Below are positions 9,105-17,786 of a DNA stretch of 64,000 bases, piece after piece; the stretch's first letter is position 1; each line of letters opens with the position of its first letter. The position numbers and the translations under genes were made by a program. The DNA is from an uncultured Pelagibacteraceae bacterium (GTDB lineage: Bacteria; Pseudomonadota; Alphaproteobacteria; Pelagibacterales; Pelagibacteraceae): assembly GCA_902560075.1 (NCBI GenBank), contig CACEKE010000003.1:80211-144210 (forward strand), in the 5' to 3' direction. The notes beneath the pieces are model-generated. The model saw only the letters and a list, made by a program, of their open reading frames with translations, made no database searches and had not been told where the DNA came from.

Positions 9105-11185
9105 TTTAGCACTTCTCTTTTGCCAACATGATTAGCTTTGCTTACCTCACCCCTTGCTTCCATGGTATCTATAATTCTTGCTGCTCTATTGTATCCAATT
9201 TGCAACTTTCTTTGCAAAAAAGATGTAGATGCTTTTCCCTCAGATTTTATGATTTCAAGAGCTTGGTCGTATAATTCGTCGTTGTTTTCCCCATCATTAT
9301 CATTATCTTTTCTCTCTCTTTGATCTGCAAAATTTAAAATTTCGTCAATATAATCAGGTTCAGCTTGAGATCTTACAAAATCATTCACTTTGTTGATTTC
9401 TTCATCAGATACAAAAGGTGCGTGTATTCTAATAATTTTATTTGCAGAGGACATATAAAGCATGTCACCTTTTCCTAATAACTGCTCTGCACCTTGTTCA
9501 CCAAGAATAGTTCTACTATCAATTTTAGAACTAACTTGAAATGATATTCTTGTAGGAAAATTTGCTTTTATAGTTCCAGTTATTACATCCACACTAGGTC
9601 TCTGTGTTGCCATTATTATATGAATTCCGGACGCTCTTGCCATTTGTGAAAGTTTTTGAATATATCCCTCAATTTCTTTACCAGCCACGTGCATTAAATC
9701 AGACATTTCATCTACAACTACAATAATGTAAGGCATTGGTAATTTGTGTTTTTTGTTGTAGCCATCAATATTTCTAACACCATCGCGCGTCATTAATCTG
9801 TATCTGCTTTCCATTTCTTTTACTACCCAACCTAAAACTGAAGCAGCTTTTTTTGCTTCAGTTATTACTGGACACAACAAATGTGGTAATCCTTCATATG
9901 TAGACAGCTCAAGCATCTTAGGATCTATTAAAATAAATTTACATTTATCTGGAGGGTGTTTAAAAAGTAAAGAAAGTATTATAGTATTTATACAAACTGA
10001 TTTACCAGAACCTGTTGTGCCAGCTATTAAAAGATGAGGCATTGAGCTTAAATCACCAACTATAGGAACTCCTGAAATACTTTTTCCAAGTGCGATTGGT
10101 AATTTATACTCTTTTCTTAAAAAGTTAGGATTAGAAATTATTTCTTTTAAATAGACATCTTCTCTTGAAACATTTGGTAACTCTATACCTATTGTGTTAC
10201 TTCCTGGAATTGTTGAAATTCTAGCCGATTCTGAACTTGTGTTTCTTGCAATATCTTCTGATAAATTTATTATTTTTGAAACTTTAACACCAGCAGCTGG
10301 TTCGAACTCGTTCAAAGTAACAACTGGTCCTTTGTTAATTTTTTTAATTTTTCCTTCAACACCAAAATCTAACAATATTTTTTCTAAAAAATTTTCACTT
10401 ATATCTAATTCATTTTTAGGTTTATCAACATTATTTTTTGGTTCACTCAATATATTATCTTTTGGTAATTTAAATGTTATCTTTTTATTTTTAGTTTTTT
10501 CATTAAAAACGAAATTCTCTTGTGTTCTAGTCTCATCATTATCTAAAACCTCTTCTTTATTTGTAATTGCTTCAATATCAGTATTGATTAATTTTTCTTC
10601 TTTTTTTTTAAAAAGCATTAATAAACTACTTATCAATTTAGGTAACAATTTTAATTTAAAGTTAATAGAGATTAAAAATATTAACAATATTATTATAACT
10701 AAAAAGTAATAAGCAATTATTTGGTTTATTTTAGTAAAATCATGTAAAAATGAATTATTTAAGTAGCTACCAACAAACCCACCATTGCCATTTATTGTTA
10801 ACCAAAATGTCTCATTATAGAAAAAAGAAAAAAAGAATGAACCTAAAATTATATACAAGATTGTATAGAATAAGTTTTGCAACAAAATAAATATTTTCTT
10901 GGATCTAAAAATATAGATACCCGTAAAAATTAGAGTTACAGGTATCAAATAAGAGATAATGCCGAAAGATTGAAAAAAAATGTCAGATGTATAACTGCCT
11001 TTAAAACCTAACATATTTTCAATTTCTTTTTCACTATTAAAAATAAAATTCGGATCTTCTGGAGAATATGAAGCAAAAGAAATTAATAACAAAATGGAAA
11101 AAATAATTAAAATTATTCCAAATATTTCTATAATTCTTTTTATAGTAAAATCAGCGCTTTTCTCAAATATATTTTTTATATTCAT
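9101..11185 (-). CDS. ftsK: DNA translocase FtsK
   Basis: Septum-located motor that pumps the chromosome terminus into daughter cells and activates dimer resolution. Four to five membrane segments occupy roughly residues 15-190. A short low-complexity linker follows (shorter than the several hundred residues in E. coli). The motor has Walker A IAGTTGSGKSVCINT and Walker B IIVVVDEMSDLM with HIIMATQRPSVDVITG. The C-terminal gamma winged helix ends with KLQIGYNRAARIIDTMEARG. At 694 residues it is a compact version. It overlaps lolA and diverges from the monooxygenase gene. Confidence 0.97.
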   Translation of the reverse strand: MNIKNIFEKSADFTIKRIIEIFGIILIIFSILLLISFASYSPEDPNFIFNSEKEIENMLGFKGSYTSDIFFQSFGIISYLIPVTLIFTGIYIFRSKKIFILLQNLFYTILYIILGSFFFSFFYNETFWLTINGNGGFVGSYLNNSFLHDFTKINQIIAYYFLVIIILLIFLISINFKLKLLPKLISSLLMLFKKKEEKLINTDIEAITNKEEVLDNDETRTQENFVFNEKTKNKKITFKLPKDNILSEPKNNVDKPKNELDISENFLEKILLDFGVEGKIKKINKGPVVTLNEFEPAAGVKVSKIINLSEDIARNTSSESARISTIPGSNTIGIELPNVSREDVYLKEIISNPNFLRKEYKLPIALGKSISGVPIVGDLSSMPHLLIAGTTGSGKSVCINTIILSLLFKHPPDKCKFILIDPKMLELSTYEGLPHLLCPVITEAKKAASVLGWVVKEMESRYRLMTRDGVRNIDGYNKKHKLPMPYIIVVVDEMSDLMHVAGKEIEGYIQKLSQMARASGIHIIMATQRPSVDVITGTIKANFPTRISFQVSSKIDSRTILGEQGAEQLLGKGDMLYMSSANKIIRIHAPFVSDEEINKVNDFVRSQAEPDYIDEILNFADQRERKDNDNDGENNDELYDQALEIIKSEGKASTSFLQRKLQIGYNRAARIIDTMEARGEVSKANHVGKREVLK

Positions 11186-11207
11186 ATTTTCGACTCAGAA
11201 TGTCACT

Positions 11208-11236
11208 TTGTATCATTTAATTTTTACTGATAAAAT
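11208..11236 (+). promoter_or_regulatory. Predicted sigma-70 promoter for the 11248 monooxygenase
   Basis: TTGTAT at 11208-11213, a 17-base spacer and TAAAAT at 11231-11236. The start codon is 11 bases beyond the -10 box, so the leader would be only about 4-5 bases and no Shine-Dalgarno sequence is present. Confidence 0.4.
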
Positions 11237-11247
11237 TAAATTTATTT

Positions 11248-12339
11248 ATGAAAATATCCATAATAGGAAATAATTTAACTGCGCTAGTTTTAGCAAAAGT
11301 ACTACTTAAAAAAAAAATACAAGTGGATTTATTTTATGAAGAAAATACAACAAAAAATCTAAAATCAGTACGCACTATCGGCATAACACAATCTAATGTA
11401 TTATTTCTAAATAAATATTTCAAAGGTATTGAAAAAATAGGTCACAAAATTGATAAAATTTCAATTTCAACTGAGCGTCAGAAAAACGATTTATTAAATT
11501 TTGAAAACAATAGCAATTTTAAATTTGCAGTATTTAAATACGAAAATATTTATAAATTTGTTAAGTCTTCTTTAAAGAAAGAAAAAAATTTTAAAAGTTT
11601 TAAGACTAAACTTGATAAAAAGTTAGTTCAAAAAAAATATTTATTATCCTACGACCTGGTAATTGACATAAATTTAAGAAATACTTTATCAAAAAAATTC
11701 TTTTCAAGAAAAATTAAAAAAGATTATTTTAGCAGGGCATACGTAACTATTATAAATCATAAGCAAATTAAAAATAATATTGCAAAACAGATATTTTCTT
11801 CTTCTGGACCTTTAGCATTTTTGCCAATTTCAAATAATAAAACTTCATTAGTGTACTCAATTTTTGATAACAATAGTTCAAAAATAAATGAGGAAAAAGT
11901 AATTAATTTGATTAAAAATTATAATACTAAATATAAAATTACTAGCTTTGAGAAATTTGAGAGTTTTAAACTACAATTTTCTTTACTTAGAAATTATTTT
12001 AAACAAAATGTTCTAGCCTTTGGAGATCAAGTACACACTATACACCCATTAGCTGGTCAAGGTTTCAATATGACATTAAGAGACATAAAGTATTTTTTAA
12101 AGTTAATAGATGAGAAGGTCAAATATGGTTTAAGCTTAGATAGTTCGATCCTTAAAGATTTTGAAAAAAATATTAAATATAAAAATGTAATCTTTGCTAA
12201 TTCAATTGATTTTATTCATGAATTTTTTAAATTTGAAAAAAAATTGCCAAAGGGATTATCTGAAAAATTATTTATTTACTTTAATAAAAATAGTGCGTTT
12301 AAAAAATATATTTCTATTTTAGCTGACAGAGGTTTTTAA
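11248..12339 (+). CDS. Ubiquinone-biosynthesis-type FAD monooxygenase (UbiH/COQ6 family), degenerate FAD motifs
   Basis: Probably hydroxylates a ring position in ubiquinone synthesis. The best signature is VLAFGDQVHTIHPLAGQGFNM with following LRDIKYFLKLI, the third FAD motif of the family. The first motif is weak: IIGNNLTAL at residues 5-13 keeps one glycine of GxGxxG. The GADG motif is DINL at the matching place. At 363 residues it is shorter than E. coli UbiH. FAD binding is therefore less certain than family membership. It converges on the Lon-domain gene with a 7-base gap. Confidence 0.75.
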   Translation: MKISIIGNNLTALVLAKVLLKKKIQVDLFYEENTTKNLKSVRTIGITQSNVLFLNKYFKGIEKIGHKIDKISISTERQKNDLLNFENNSNFKFAVFKYENIYKFVKSSLKKEKNFKSFKTKLDKKLVQKKYLLSYDLVIDINLRNTLSKKFFSRKIKKDYFSRAYVTIINHKQIKNNIAKQIFSSSGPLAFLPISNNKTSLVYSIFDNNSSKINEEKVINLIKNYNTKYKITSFEKFESFKLQFSLLRNYFKQNVLAFGDQVHTIHPLAGQGFNMTLRDIKYFLKLIDEKVKYGLSLDSSILKDFEKNIKYKNVIFANSIDFIHEFFKFEKKLPKGLSEKLFIYFNKNSAFKKYISILADRGF

Positions 12340-12346
12340 TTCAAAA

Positions 12347-12991
12347 TTATTGAACAGTGGTATTGCTAAATTTGTCGAGAATGTAGGTGTGTAATATTTC
12401 CTCAAGTTTTTCTCTTCTTTTATTTAAGTTTGCGGCCTCTAATAATATTTGTTTTTCTTCCAGAGAAAATGGTGATGCCATTGATAAAGTATTAATTGTT
12501 TGATCTAAACTTTGTTTTTGAAGATCCTTCCAATTTATAACATAGCCTTGTCTTTTAAATAAAGTTTTTAAGTTTTTAAGTATTTTATCTAGATCAGAAA
12601 AATTCATTTTTTCTTTTATCTCACTCACATCCTGACTATAATAATTAAAATCTACCTGACATTTCCTGTAGAGTCTTTCGTGATCAACTTCATTTATAAT
12701 GTTAAATCTAGAAATTCCATTAATGATTATTAAGTATCGGCCATCTTCGGTTTCATTAAAACTTGTAATTTTACCAGCACATCCTGTTTTATAAAGATCT
12801 GGTTTATCTTTGTTTCCAGTTTTTCTTGGCTGTATCATTCCAATAATTCTGTCACTTTTCATTGCATCATCAATCATCTGAATGTATCTAGGTTCAAATA
12901 TATTAAGAGGCACGGTAGTTTCAGGAAAAATAATAAAATTTGATAGAGGAAAAATTGGTATAATTTTTGGTAAATCTTTATTATTGTTCAT
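12347..12991 (-). CDS. Lon N-terminal (substrate-binding) domain protein
   Basis: Stand-alone LON N-domain (PUA-like) protein without ATPase or protease domains. IPIFPLSNFIIFPETTVPLNIFEPRYIQMIDDA, broken here as IPIFPLSNFIIFP and LNIFEPRYIQMI, followed by GMIQPRK, GCAGKITSF and GRYLIIINGISRF, is the classic pattern. A helical C-terminal part ends the protein. I chose the ATG at 12991; an in-frame TTG at 13006 would add MLNLN. Function in bacteria is not established; it is common in alphaproteobacteria. Confidence 0.9.
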   Translation of the reverse strand: MNNNKDLPKIIPIFPLSNFIIFPETTVPLNIFEPRYIQMIDDAMKSDRIIGMIQPRKTGNKDKPDLYKTGCAGKITSFNETEDGRYLIIINGISRFNIINEVDHERLYRKCQVDFNYYSQDVSEIKEKMNFSDLDKILKNLKTLFKRQGYVINWKDLQKQSLDQTINTLSMASPFSLEEKQILLEAANLNKRREKLEEILHTYILDKFSNTTVQ

Positions 12992-13088
12992 GTTTAAATT
13001 TAACAAATTTTATGGAATTCATCCAGTGATGAAAAATATTATTTTACGTAAATTATTTTTTCAATTATGATAAAATATAAATAAAAAT

Positions 13089-13163
13089 GCGGGCATAGCT
13101 CAGTGGTAGAGCGTCTCGTTGCCAACGAGAAGGTCGTGGGTTCAAGTCCCATTGCCCGCTCCA
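13089..13163 (+). tRNA. tRNA-Gly (anticodon GCC)
   Basis: A 75-base cloverleaf with acceptor arms GCGGGCA (13089-13095) and TGCCCGC (13153-13159), discriminator T and an encoded CCA at 13161-13163. The anticodon stem is TCTCG/CGAGA around a TTGCCAA loop, with GCC at 13121-13123. The D arm AGCTCAGTGGTAGAGC and the TTCAAGT T-loop are standard. It is the only tRNA in the window, and the next gene starts 13 bases after CCA. Confidence 0.98.
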
Positions 13164-13167
13164 TTAC

Positions 13168-13173
13168 AGGAGG
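13168..13173 (+). promoter_or_regulatory. Strong Shine-Dalgarno sequence of phhB
   Basis: AGGAGG lies four bases after the tRNA CCA end and three bases before the ATG at 13177. It is one of few strong ribosome binding sites in a window where most genes have none. Confidence 0.75.
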
Positions 13174-13176
13174 AAA

Positions 13177-13515
13177 ATGACTGATTTATCAGAAAAAAAA
13201 TGTATACCTTGCGAGGGTGGAATACCTAGCTTTGATTTAAATGAGATTCATAAATATTTAAAAAAGGTAGACGGGTGGGATGTAAAATCCGAAAATAATG
13301 AAAGTTATTTTTTAATAAAAGAATTTAAATTTAATGATTTTTTAGAGAGCCAATCTTTTATAAATAAAGTAGGAAACTTAGCTGAAAAGGAAGGACATCA
13401 TCCCGATATTTGGTTTGGATGGGGATACGCTAAAATAAAAATATTTACTCATGCTATCAATGGATTACATGAGAGTGATTTTGTTCTTGCTGCGAAAATT
13501 GATAAAATAAACTAA
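13177..13515 (+). CDS. phhB: 4a-hydroxytetrahydrobiopterin (pterin-4a-carbinolamine) dehydratase
   Basis: Dehydrates pterin-4a-carbinolamine formed by aromatic amino acid hydroxylases. The active-site signature is EKEGHHPDIWFGWGYAKI with the paired histidines, followed by FTHAINGLHESDFVLA, which holds the third conserved histidine. WDVKSENN follows the N-terminal helix as usual. The length of 112 residues is normal. The gene begins 13 bases after the tRNA-Gly gene. Its stop overlaps the convergent purH stop by four bases. No phenylalanine hydroxylase gene is in the window. Confidence 0.93.
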   Translation: MTDLSEKKCIPCEGGIPSFDLNEIHKYLKKVDGWDVKSENNESYFLIKEFKFNDFLESQSFINKVGNLAEKEGHHPDIWFGWGYAKIKIFTHAINGLHESDFVLAAKIDKIN

Positions 13516-15056
13516 TGTCTAAAATGTCTTGTTTTAGAAAAAACTAAAATTATTCCAAGTTTATTAGCAAACTTAATAATTTCATTGTCATTAATTGATC
13601 CAGAGGGTTGAATAATAGCTTTAACACCAGATAAAACAAGTTCCTCAATGCCGTCTGTAAATGGAAAAAAAGCATCAGAGGCAGCATATAGTTCATCTCG
13701 CTTATGATTTTTATTTTGACTTCTAAGTTTATTTATAGCAATTCTGCAGCTATCGACTCTACTTGCCTGTCCAGACCCTATTCCTACTGTAGAAAAATCT
13801 TTGGTAATTACAATTGCATTAGATTTGACAAATCTGCATACGTTAAATGCGAACATTAGATTATCCATAATTTTTTTTGAAGGTTTAATTTTTGAAACGA
13901 CTTTAAAATTATTTAAATTAAAAGGTTTTAAGTCTGTTGATTGAATTAGTAAATTGTTAAAATTGCTAGTAAAATTTGAGAAATCCTTAATTCTAAAACT
14001 CCTTGAATCAATAATACGTAAATTCCTCTTTTTTTTTAATTCCTTCAAAGCTTTAAAATCAAAACCATCTGCTAAAACAATCTCAAAAAAAATTTTATTA
14101 ATTTCTTTTGCAGTTTTTTCATCTAACTTAAAGTTACAAGAAACTATTCCTCCAAAGGCACTTGTTGGATCACAAGATAAAGCAGACCTAAAACTATTAA
14201 TTTTACCTTTGTTAATAGACACTCCGCATGGATTTGCATGTTTAACTATTACAGTCCCCAAGTTTTTTGGAAGTGATTTTGATATAAGAAGAGCAGAATA
14301 AATATCATTATAATTATTATAGCTTAACATTTTGCCGTGCAATTGTTTGATCTTCTGATTTTCATTCAACGAATAAATCGCCCCTGTTTGGTGTGGATTT
14401 TCTCCGTATCTTAACTCTTCAACTTTAGTTGATACAATTAATTTTTTTTCAGGATAAATATTTTTTGAAACTTTAGAGAAATAATTAAAAATCGAGGCAT
14501 CATAGCTTCCAGTTTCCATGAAAGCTTTCTCAGACATCTTTCTTCTAAAAGTTAATGAGGTAGATCCTTTCCTCAATTTCAATTCATTTAAAAAATTTTC
14601 ATAATCATCACATGATGATATTACAGTCACATTTTTGTAGTTTTTTGCAGCAGCTCTAACCATAGTGGGCCCACCCACATCAATATTCTCAACAATTTTG
14701 TCGTTATTATTTGTTAATTTTAAAAATTTATCGAAAGGATAAAAGTTACAAACTACCAAATCTATTTCCTCAAAATTTAGATCTTTAAGATCTTTCATAT
14801 GTTTTTTATTATCTCTATCACTTAAAATTCCAGCATGTATCTTAGGGTGAAGTGTTTTCACTCTACCATCTAGTAATTCTGGAAAATTTGTAAATTTCGA
14901 TACTTCCGTACATTTATAACCATAACTCTTTATTGTTTTATAAGTTCCCCCCGAACTTATGATTTTAATTTTATATTTAGATAAAATTTTAATTAAAAAT
15001 TTTAATTTTGATTTGTCGCTTACTGATATTAGTGCTGTTTTAATTTTTTTATTCAT
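13512..15056 (-). CDS. purH: Bifunctional AICAR transformylase / IMP cyclohydrolase PurH
   Basis: Catalyses the last two steps of IMP synthesis. The N-terminal MGS-like cyclohydrolase domain has ALISVSDKSKL, ISSGGTYKTI, TLHPKIHAGIL and NIDVGGPTMVRAAAKN. The transformylase domain has LRYGENPHQTGA, VKHANPCGVSI, the GIGSGQASRVD loop and DAFFPFTDG. I chose the ATG at 15056, whose ATGA overlaps the TGA of the upstream heparinase-like gene; an in-frame TTG six codons upstream is less likely. The enzyme has about 514 residues. Confidence 0.97.
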   Translation of the reverse strand: MNKKIKTALISVSDKSKLKFLIKILSKYKIKIISSGGTYKTIKSYGYKCTEVSKFTNFPELLDGRVKTLHPKIHAGILSDRDNKKHMKDLKDLNFEEIDLVVCNFYPFDKFLKLTNNNDKIVENIDVGGPTMVRAAAKNYKNVTVISSCDDYENFLNELKLRKGSTSLTFRRKMSEKAFMETGSYDASIFNYFSKVSKNIYPEKKLIVSTKVEELRYGENPHQTGAIYSLNENQKIKQLHGKMLSYNNYNDIYSALLISKSLPKNLGTVIVKHANPCGVSINKGKINSFRSALSCDPTSAFGGIVSCNFKLDEKTAKEINKIFFEIVLADGFDFKALKELKKKRNLRIIDSRSFRIKDFSNFTSNFNNLLIQSTDLKPFNLNNFKVVSKIKPSKKIMDNLMFAFNVCRFVKSNAIVITKDFSTVGIGSGQASRVDSCRIAINKLRSQNKNHKRDELYAASDAFFPFTDGIEELVLSGVKAIIQPSGSINDNEIIKFANKLGIILVFSKTRHFRH

Positions 15057-16681
15057 ATTTTCTGGAATATCCAATTTATACTTTCATCTTCCTCAGAGGT
15101 TTTACCATATATATAAATATTTTGATTTTCTGAATAATTGTTTTTTTTTCCAAAAAATAAGCCAGTTTCAAAATTTATATTTTGATTTTCACAAGTAAAT
15201 TTCCATCCTGCATTTTTCATGTCTATTAAAATTGTATTACCATCAATGGTTTTGGTAACTTTAGTCCCCGGATACATATGAAATCTTATCTCAAAAGTTA
15301 CTGACTTGTGATTTTTCTTTTTTAAAAGTCTGTCTAAACCATTGATTACAAAATCTTTATTGGATATTTCAATTTTTCTACTATGTATTACACCATATCT
15401 TTTTAAATAACCATCATGTGATCCCTCTAATGTCCATTTATTGTTATCAGATTCTACTTTTTTTGAAATAATTTTAAAATTTTTATTTACAAGTTTTTTA
15501 CTGTTATTTTCAAAAAAAAATTGAGAAACCGAGCTGTTATCAAGTGTTAAAGTTGAATGTGAAGCTGTAGATCTAGATATATTGTTTAGTTGATGATCTA
15601 TTTTTTGAAAATAACCAGAATTACATATTAACTTCTCGCCTAAATAACCCAATTCAAAAGATAAGGGACCAGACTGATAATTTTGAGAAAATTGGTTTTC
15701 AGGTGCTTTACCTAAGTCCATAATTATAGACATCTTTTTCCCTTTCAAAAATCCGTAATCACCTATTATGTTTTCATCACACTTAAATTTATAACCATTA
15801 CTTTTTAAATATAAATCAAAGTCACTATTGTTTGTCTCGTTGTTTCCATTAAATAGAAAAGAGGTATTTGAATTACCAATTAAATAACCATAACCACGCC
15901 CTAAGTAATAAATAGTTTCATCTAAATAGTCTGGTATCTCGTTTTGTGAGTCTTTAAGTAATTCTCTAATTAAAATTAGGTACTTAAGATAAAATACTAA
16001 TTGTCTCAAATTTCTTGATTTTGGGAATAGATCTTTATCTAAACATTTATTAATTATTTTTCTTAATAAATTAAAACCATAATTTCTCAAATATTCATCT
16101 TGATAACACAATCCTCCTAAAATTATTGCAGCACAGGATATAATTTTATCATCTAATGTCTCAGATTTATTAATTTGGTTAATAAGATGCTTTAATTGCT
16201 TTCTTATAATAAAGTTAAATTCAATTTTAAAATCATCATTGCCATCTTCATATGTCAATTTAGAATTACTCAACCAGGAAATAACTCTTTTTGATAAAAC
16301 ATCTATTTCCCATACTTGATCATTATATTTAGAATTTTTTTCGATCCAGCTTTTAATTATTGATTGAATAATCTCATTTGAAGATTTTAAATCTACTGAA
16401 AAAAGCCAAAAGAAATTATGTAACTTTTTATACGATCTATCATTTATGTTATAATTTTTCCAAATTATATTTGTATTTAAAGTTTCAATATTTATTTTTT
16501 CTTTATCGTGCTTAATTATGCTGTCGAATGTAGATAGATTTGGTCTGTAAATTAAATTTTTTTTTTCTAATTTTGATATTCTACTGTCATAATATGATGT
16601 ATTTAGATAAAACTTTCTTAACTCTAAATTTATTATATTTTTAAAATATTTAAAAAAATTTATAGAATTTTTTAACTTCAT
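15053..16681 (-). CDS. Heparinase II/III family protein
   Basis: Two-part protein with an alpha-helical first half and a beta-rich second half (from about residue 330), the layout of heparinase II/III-like polysaccharide lyases. FLNGNNETNNSDFDLYLK, GDYGFLKGKKMSIIMDLG, SFELGYLGEKLICNSGYFQ and STASHSTLTLDNSSVSQFF are typical of the C-terminal domain. No signal peptide is evident, so a cytoplasmic role is likely. The order rpe, heparinase-like, purH is a known alphaproteobacterial arrangement. The substrate is unknown. Confidence 0.82.
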   Translation of the reverse strand: MKLKNSINFFKYFKNIINLELRKFYLNTSYYDSRISKLEKKNLIYRPNLSTFDSIIKHDKEKINIETLNTNIIWKNYNINDRSYKKLHNFFWLFSVDLKSSNEIIQSIIKSWIEKNSKYNDQVWEIDVLSKRVISWLSNSKLTYEDGNDDFKIEFNFIIRKQLKHLINQINKSETLDDKIISCAAIILGGLCYQDEYLRNYGFNLLRKIINKCLDKDLFPKSRNLRQLVFYLKYLILIRELLKDSQNEIPDYLDETIYYLGRGYGYLIGNSNTSFLFNGNNETNNSDFDLYLKSNGYKFKCDENIIGDYGFLKGKKMSIIMDLGKAPENQFSQNYQSGPLSFELGYLGEKLICNSGYFQKIDHQLNNISRSTASHSTLTLDNSSVSQFFFENNSKKLVNKNFKIISKKVESDNNKWTLEGSHDGYLKRYGVIHSRKIEISNKDFVINGLDRLLKKKNHKSVTFEIRFHMYPGTKVTKTIDGNTILIDMKNAGWKFTCENQNINFETGLFFGKKNNYSENQNIYIYGKTSEEDESINWIFQKI

Positions 16682-16682
16682 T

Positions 16683-17342
16683 CTAGATTTTCTTTAAAGT
16701 TTCGATATTTTTTTTTAAATCTCCATTATTTTCTTTAAATATTGTAGTACCCGATACTAGAATATTTGCACCGGCATTTATAACCTCTTTTGAATTTGTA
16801 AAGTCTATCCCACCATCTACTTCTATCTCAAATTTAAAATTATTTGTTTTTCTTATATTATCTAATTCACTGATTTTATTTACTACTTCAGGAATGAATT
16901 TCTGACCTCCAAATCCAGGATAAACACTCATGATTAAAACTAAATTAATGTCTTTAAGATAATTTTTAATCAGACTTATTGGTTTGTCTGGATTTAAAGA
17001 GATACCAACTTTTTTTTTCATATCTTTAATATGATTTATTGAACTGTCGAGATTGTCTGTAGTCTCAGGGTGTATGGTTATAATGTCTGATCCTGCATCA
17101 GCAAAATCCTTTATATACTTGTGAACTGGTGAAATCATAAGATGAACATCAAATGGAATATTAGTAAACTTTCTCAAGGCTTTTATTACAGGCGGACCAA
17201 TTGTTAAATTAGGAACAAAATGACCATCCATCACATCTACATGAATTAAATCAGCACCGGCCTCATCAAGTCTTTTTATTTCCTTTCCCAGCTCACTAAA
17301 ATCAGCAGATAATATAGATGGAGATATTTTTATTTTTTTCAT
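16683..17342 (-). CDS. rpe: Ribulose-phosphate 3-epimerase
   Basis: Interconverts ribulose 5-phosphate and xylulose 5-phosphate in the pentose phosphate pathway. Recognised by ISPSILSADFSELGKEI, HVDVMDGHFVPNLTIGP, the metal-binding HLMI and DIITIHPE, MSVYPGFGGQKF (the catalytic and phosphate loop) and EVDGGIDFTN. At 219 residues it has the usual TIM-barrel length. It ends one base before the heparinase-like ATG, so the two are cotranscribed with purH. Confidence 0.97.
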   Translation of the reverse strand: MKKIKISPSILSADFSELGKEIKRLDEAGADLIHVDVMDGHFVPNLTIGPPVIKALRKFTNIPFDVHLMISPVHKYIKDFADAGSDIITIHPETTDNLDSSINHIKDMKKKVGISLNPDKPISLIKNYLKDINLVLIMSVYPGFGGQKFIPEVVNKISELDNIRKTNNFKFEIEVDGGIDFTNSKEVINAGANILVSGTTIFKENNGDLKKNIETLKKI

Positions 17343-17385
17343 TGATAACTAATACACTAGTATCAATATTTGTTTTTTTTTTGAA

Positions 17386-17736
17386 TTAATTTTTACCAAA
17401 TATTTGGTATATTTGTGTTGCTATCTCACTCTCGAGTGGAAAAGACAACATCCCCATTACAGAATAACCCATTAAGTAAGGCATTAGGTAAAAACGGAAC
17501 ATATAAAAAAACCATGCAACATAGAGGGGAACTAGAGGAGCAACAATAAAAGACGGTGTTATAAATCTAAACATTCTTATAAATGGATCGGTCATTTTAA
17601 CAAATACTTTCATAAAAAAAAATTCTGAATCCTGTCTCTGAAAGATATTCATTGCAACCCTTCCAATAAGAGTCCACATAATAACTCCTAATATATAATC
17701 AATTAAATAAATTAAAGGATGAAAATTTGCACTCAT
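17386..17736 (-). CDS. YggT-like small membrane protein
   Basis: A 116-residue protein with two long hydrophobic segments around residues 8-30 and 65-95. IDYILGVIMWTLIGRVAMNIF, shortened to DYILGVIMWTLIGR, and MTDPFIRMFRFITPSFIVAP resemble the half-repeat of YggT proteins (hydrophobic helix, then TDP-x-L/I-x-x-R/I-P). The similarity is moderate and the function is unknown. It lies between the symporter operon and rpe on the same strand, eight bases after a GC-rich hairpin. A second, clearer YggT gene is at 26941. Confidence 0.6.
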   Translation of the reverse strand: MSANFHPLIYLIDYILGVIMWTLIGRVAMNIFQRQDSEFFFMKVFVKMTDPFIRMFRFITPSFIVAPLVPLYVAWFFYMFRFYLMPYLMGYSVMGMLSFPLESEIATQIYQIFGKN

Positions 17737-17744
17737 GAATTTTT

Positions 17745-17771
17745 AAAGGGGCGAAATAAACTCGCCCCTTT
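17745..17771. terminator. GC-rich hairpin after the symporter gene
   Basis: Perfect ten-base arms AAAGGGGCGA (17745-17754) and TCGCCCCTTT (17762-17771) with a seven-base loop. It follows the symporter stop on the minus strand, so it most likely ends that operon. The T-run is however better on the plus strand (TTTTTTT) than on the minus strand, where the 3' arm is followed by AAAAATT. It also lies eight bases before the next minus-strand ATG, so an RNA leader role is possible. Confidence 0.6.
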
Positions 17772-17786
17772 TTTATACTATATAAT

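Noticed and set aside
10194..10709. Open plus-strand frame of 171 codons opposite ftsK
   Set aside because: It mirrors the FtsK linker and membrane coding sequence, has no family motif or ribosome site, and FtsK is certain on the other strand.
13007..13088. Possible promoter of the tRNA-Gly gene (TATAAA-like sequence near 13074-13079)
   Set aside because: No -35 at reasonable spacing and the region is nearly pure AT, so a call would be guesswork.
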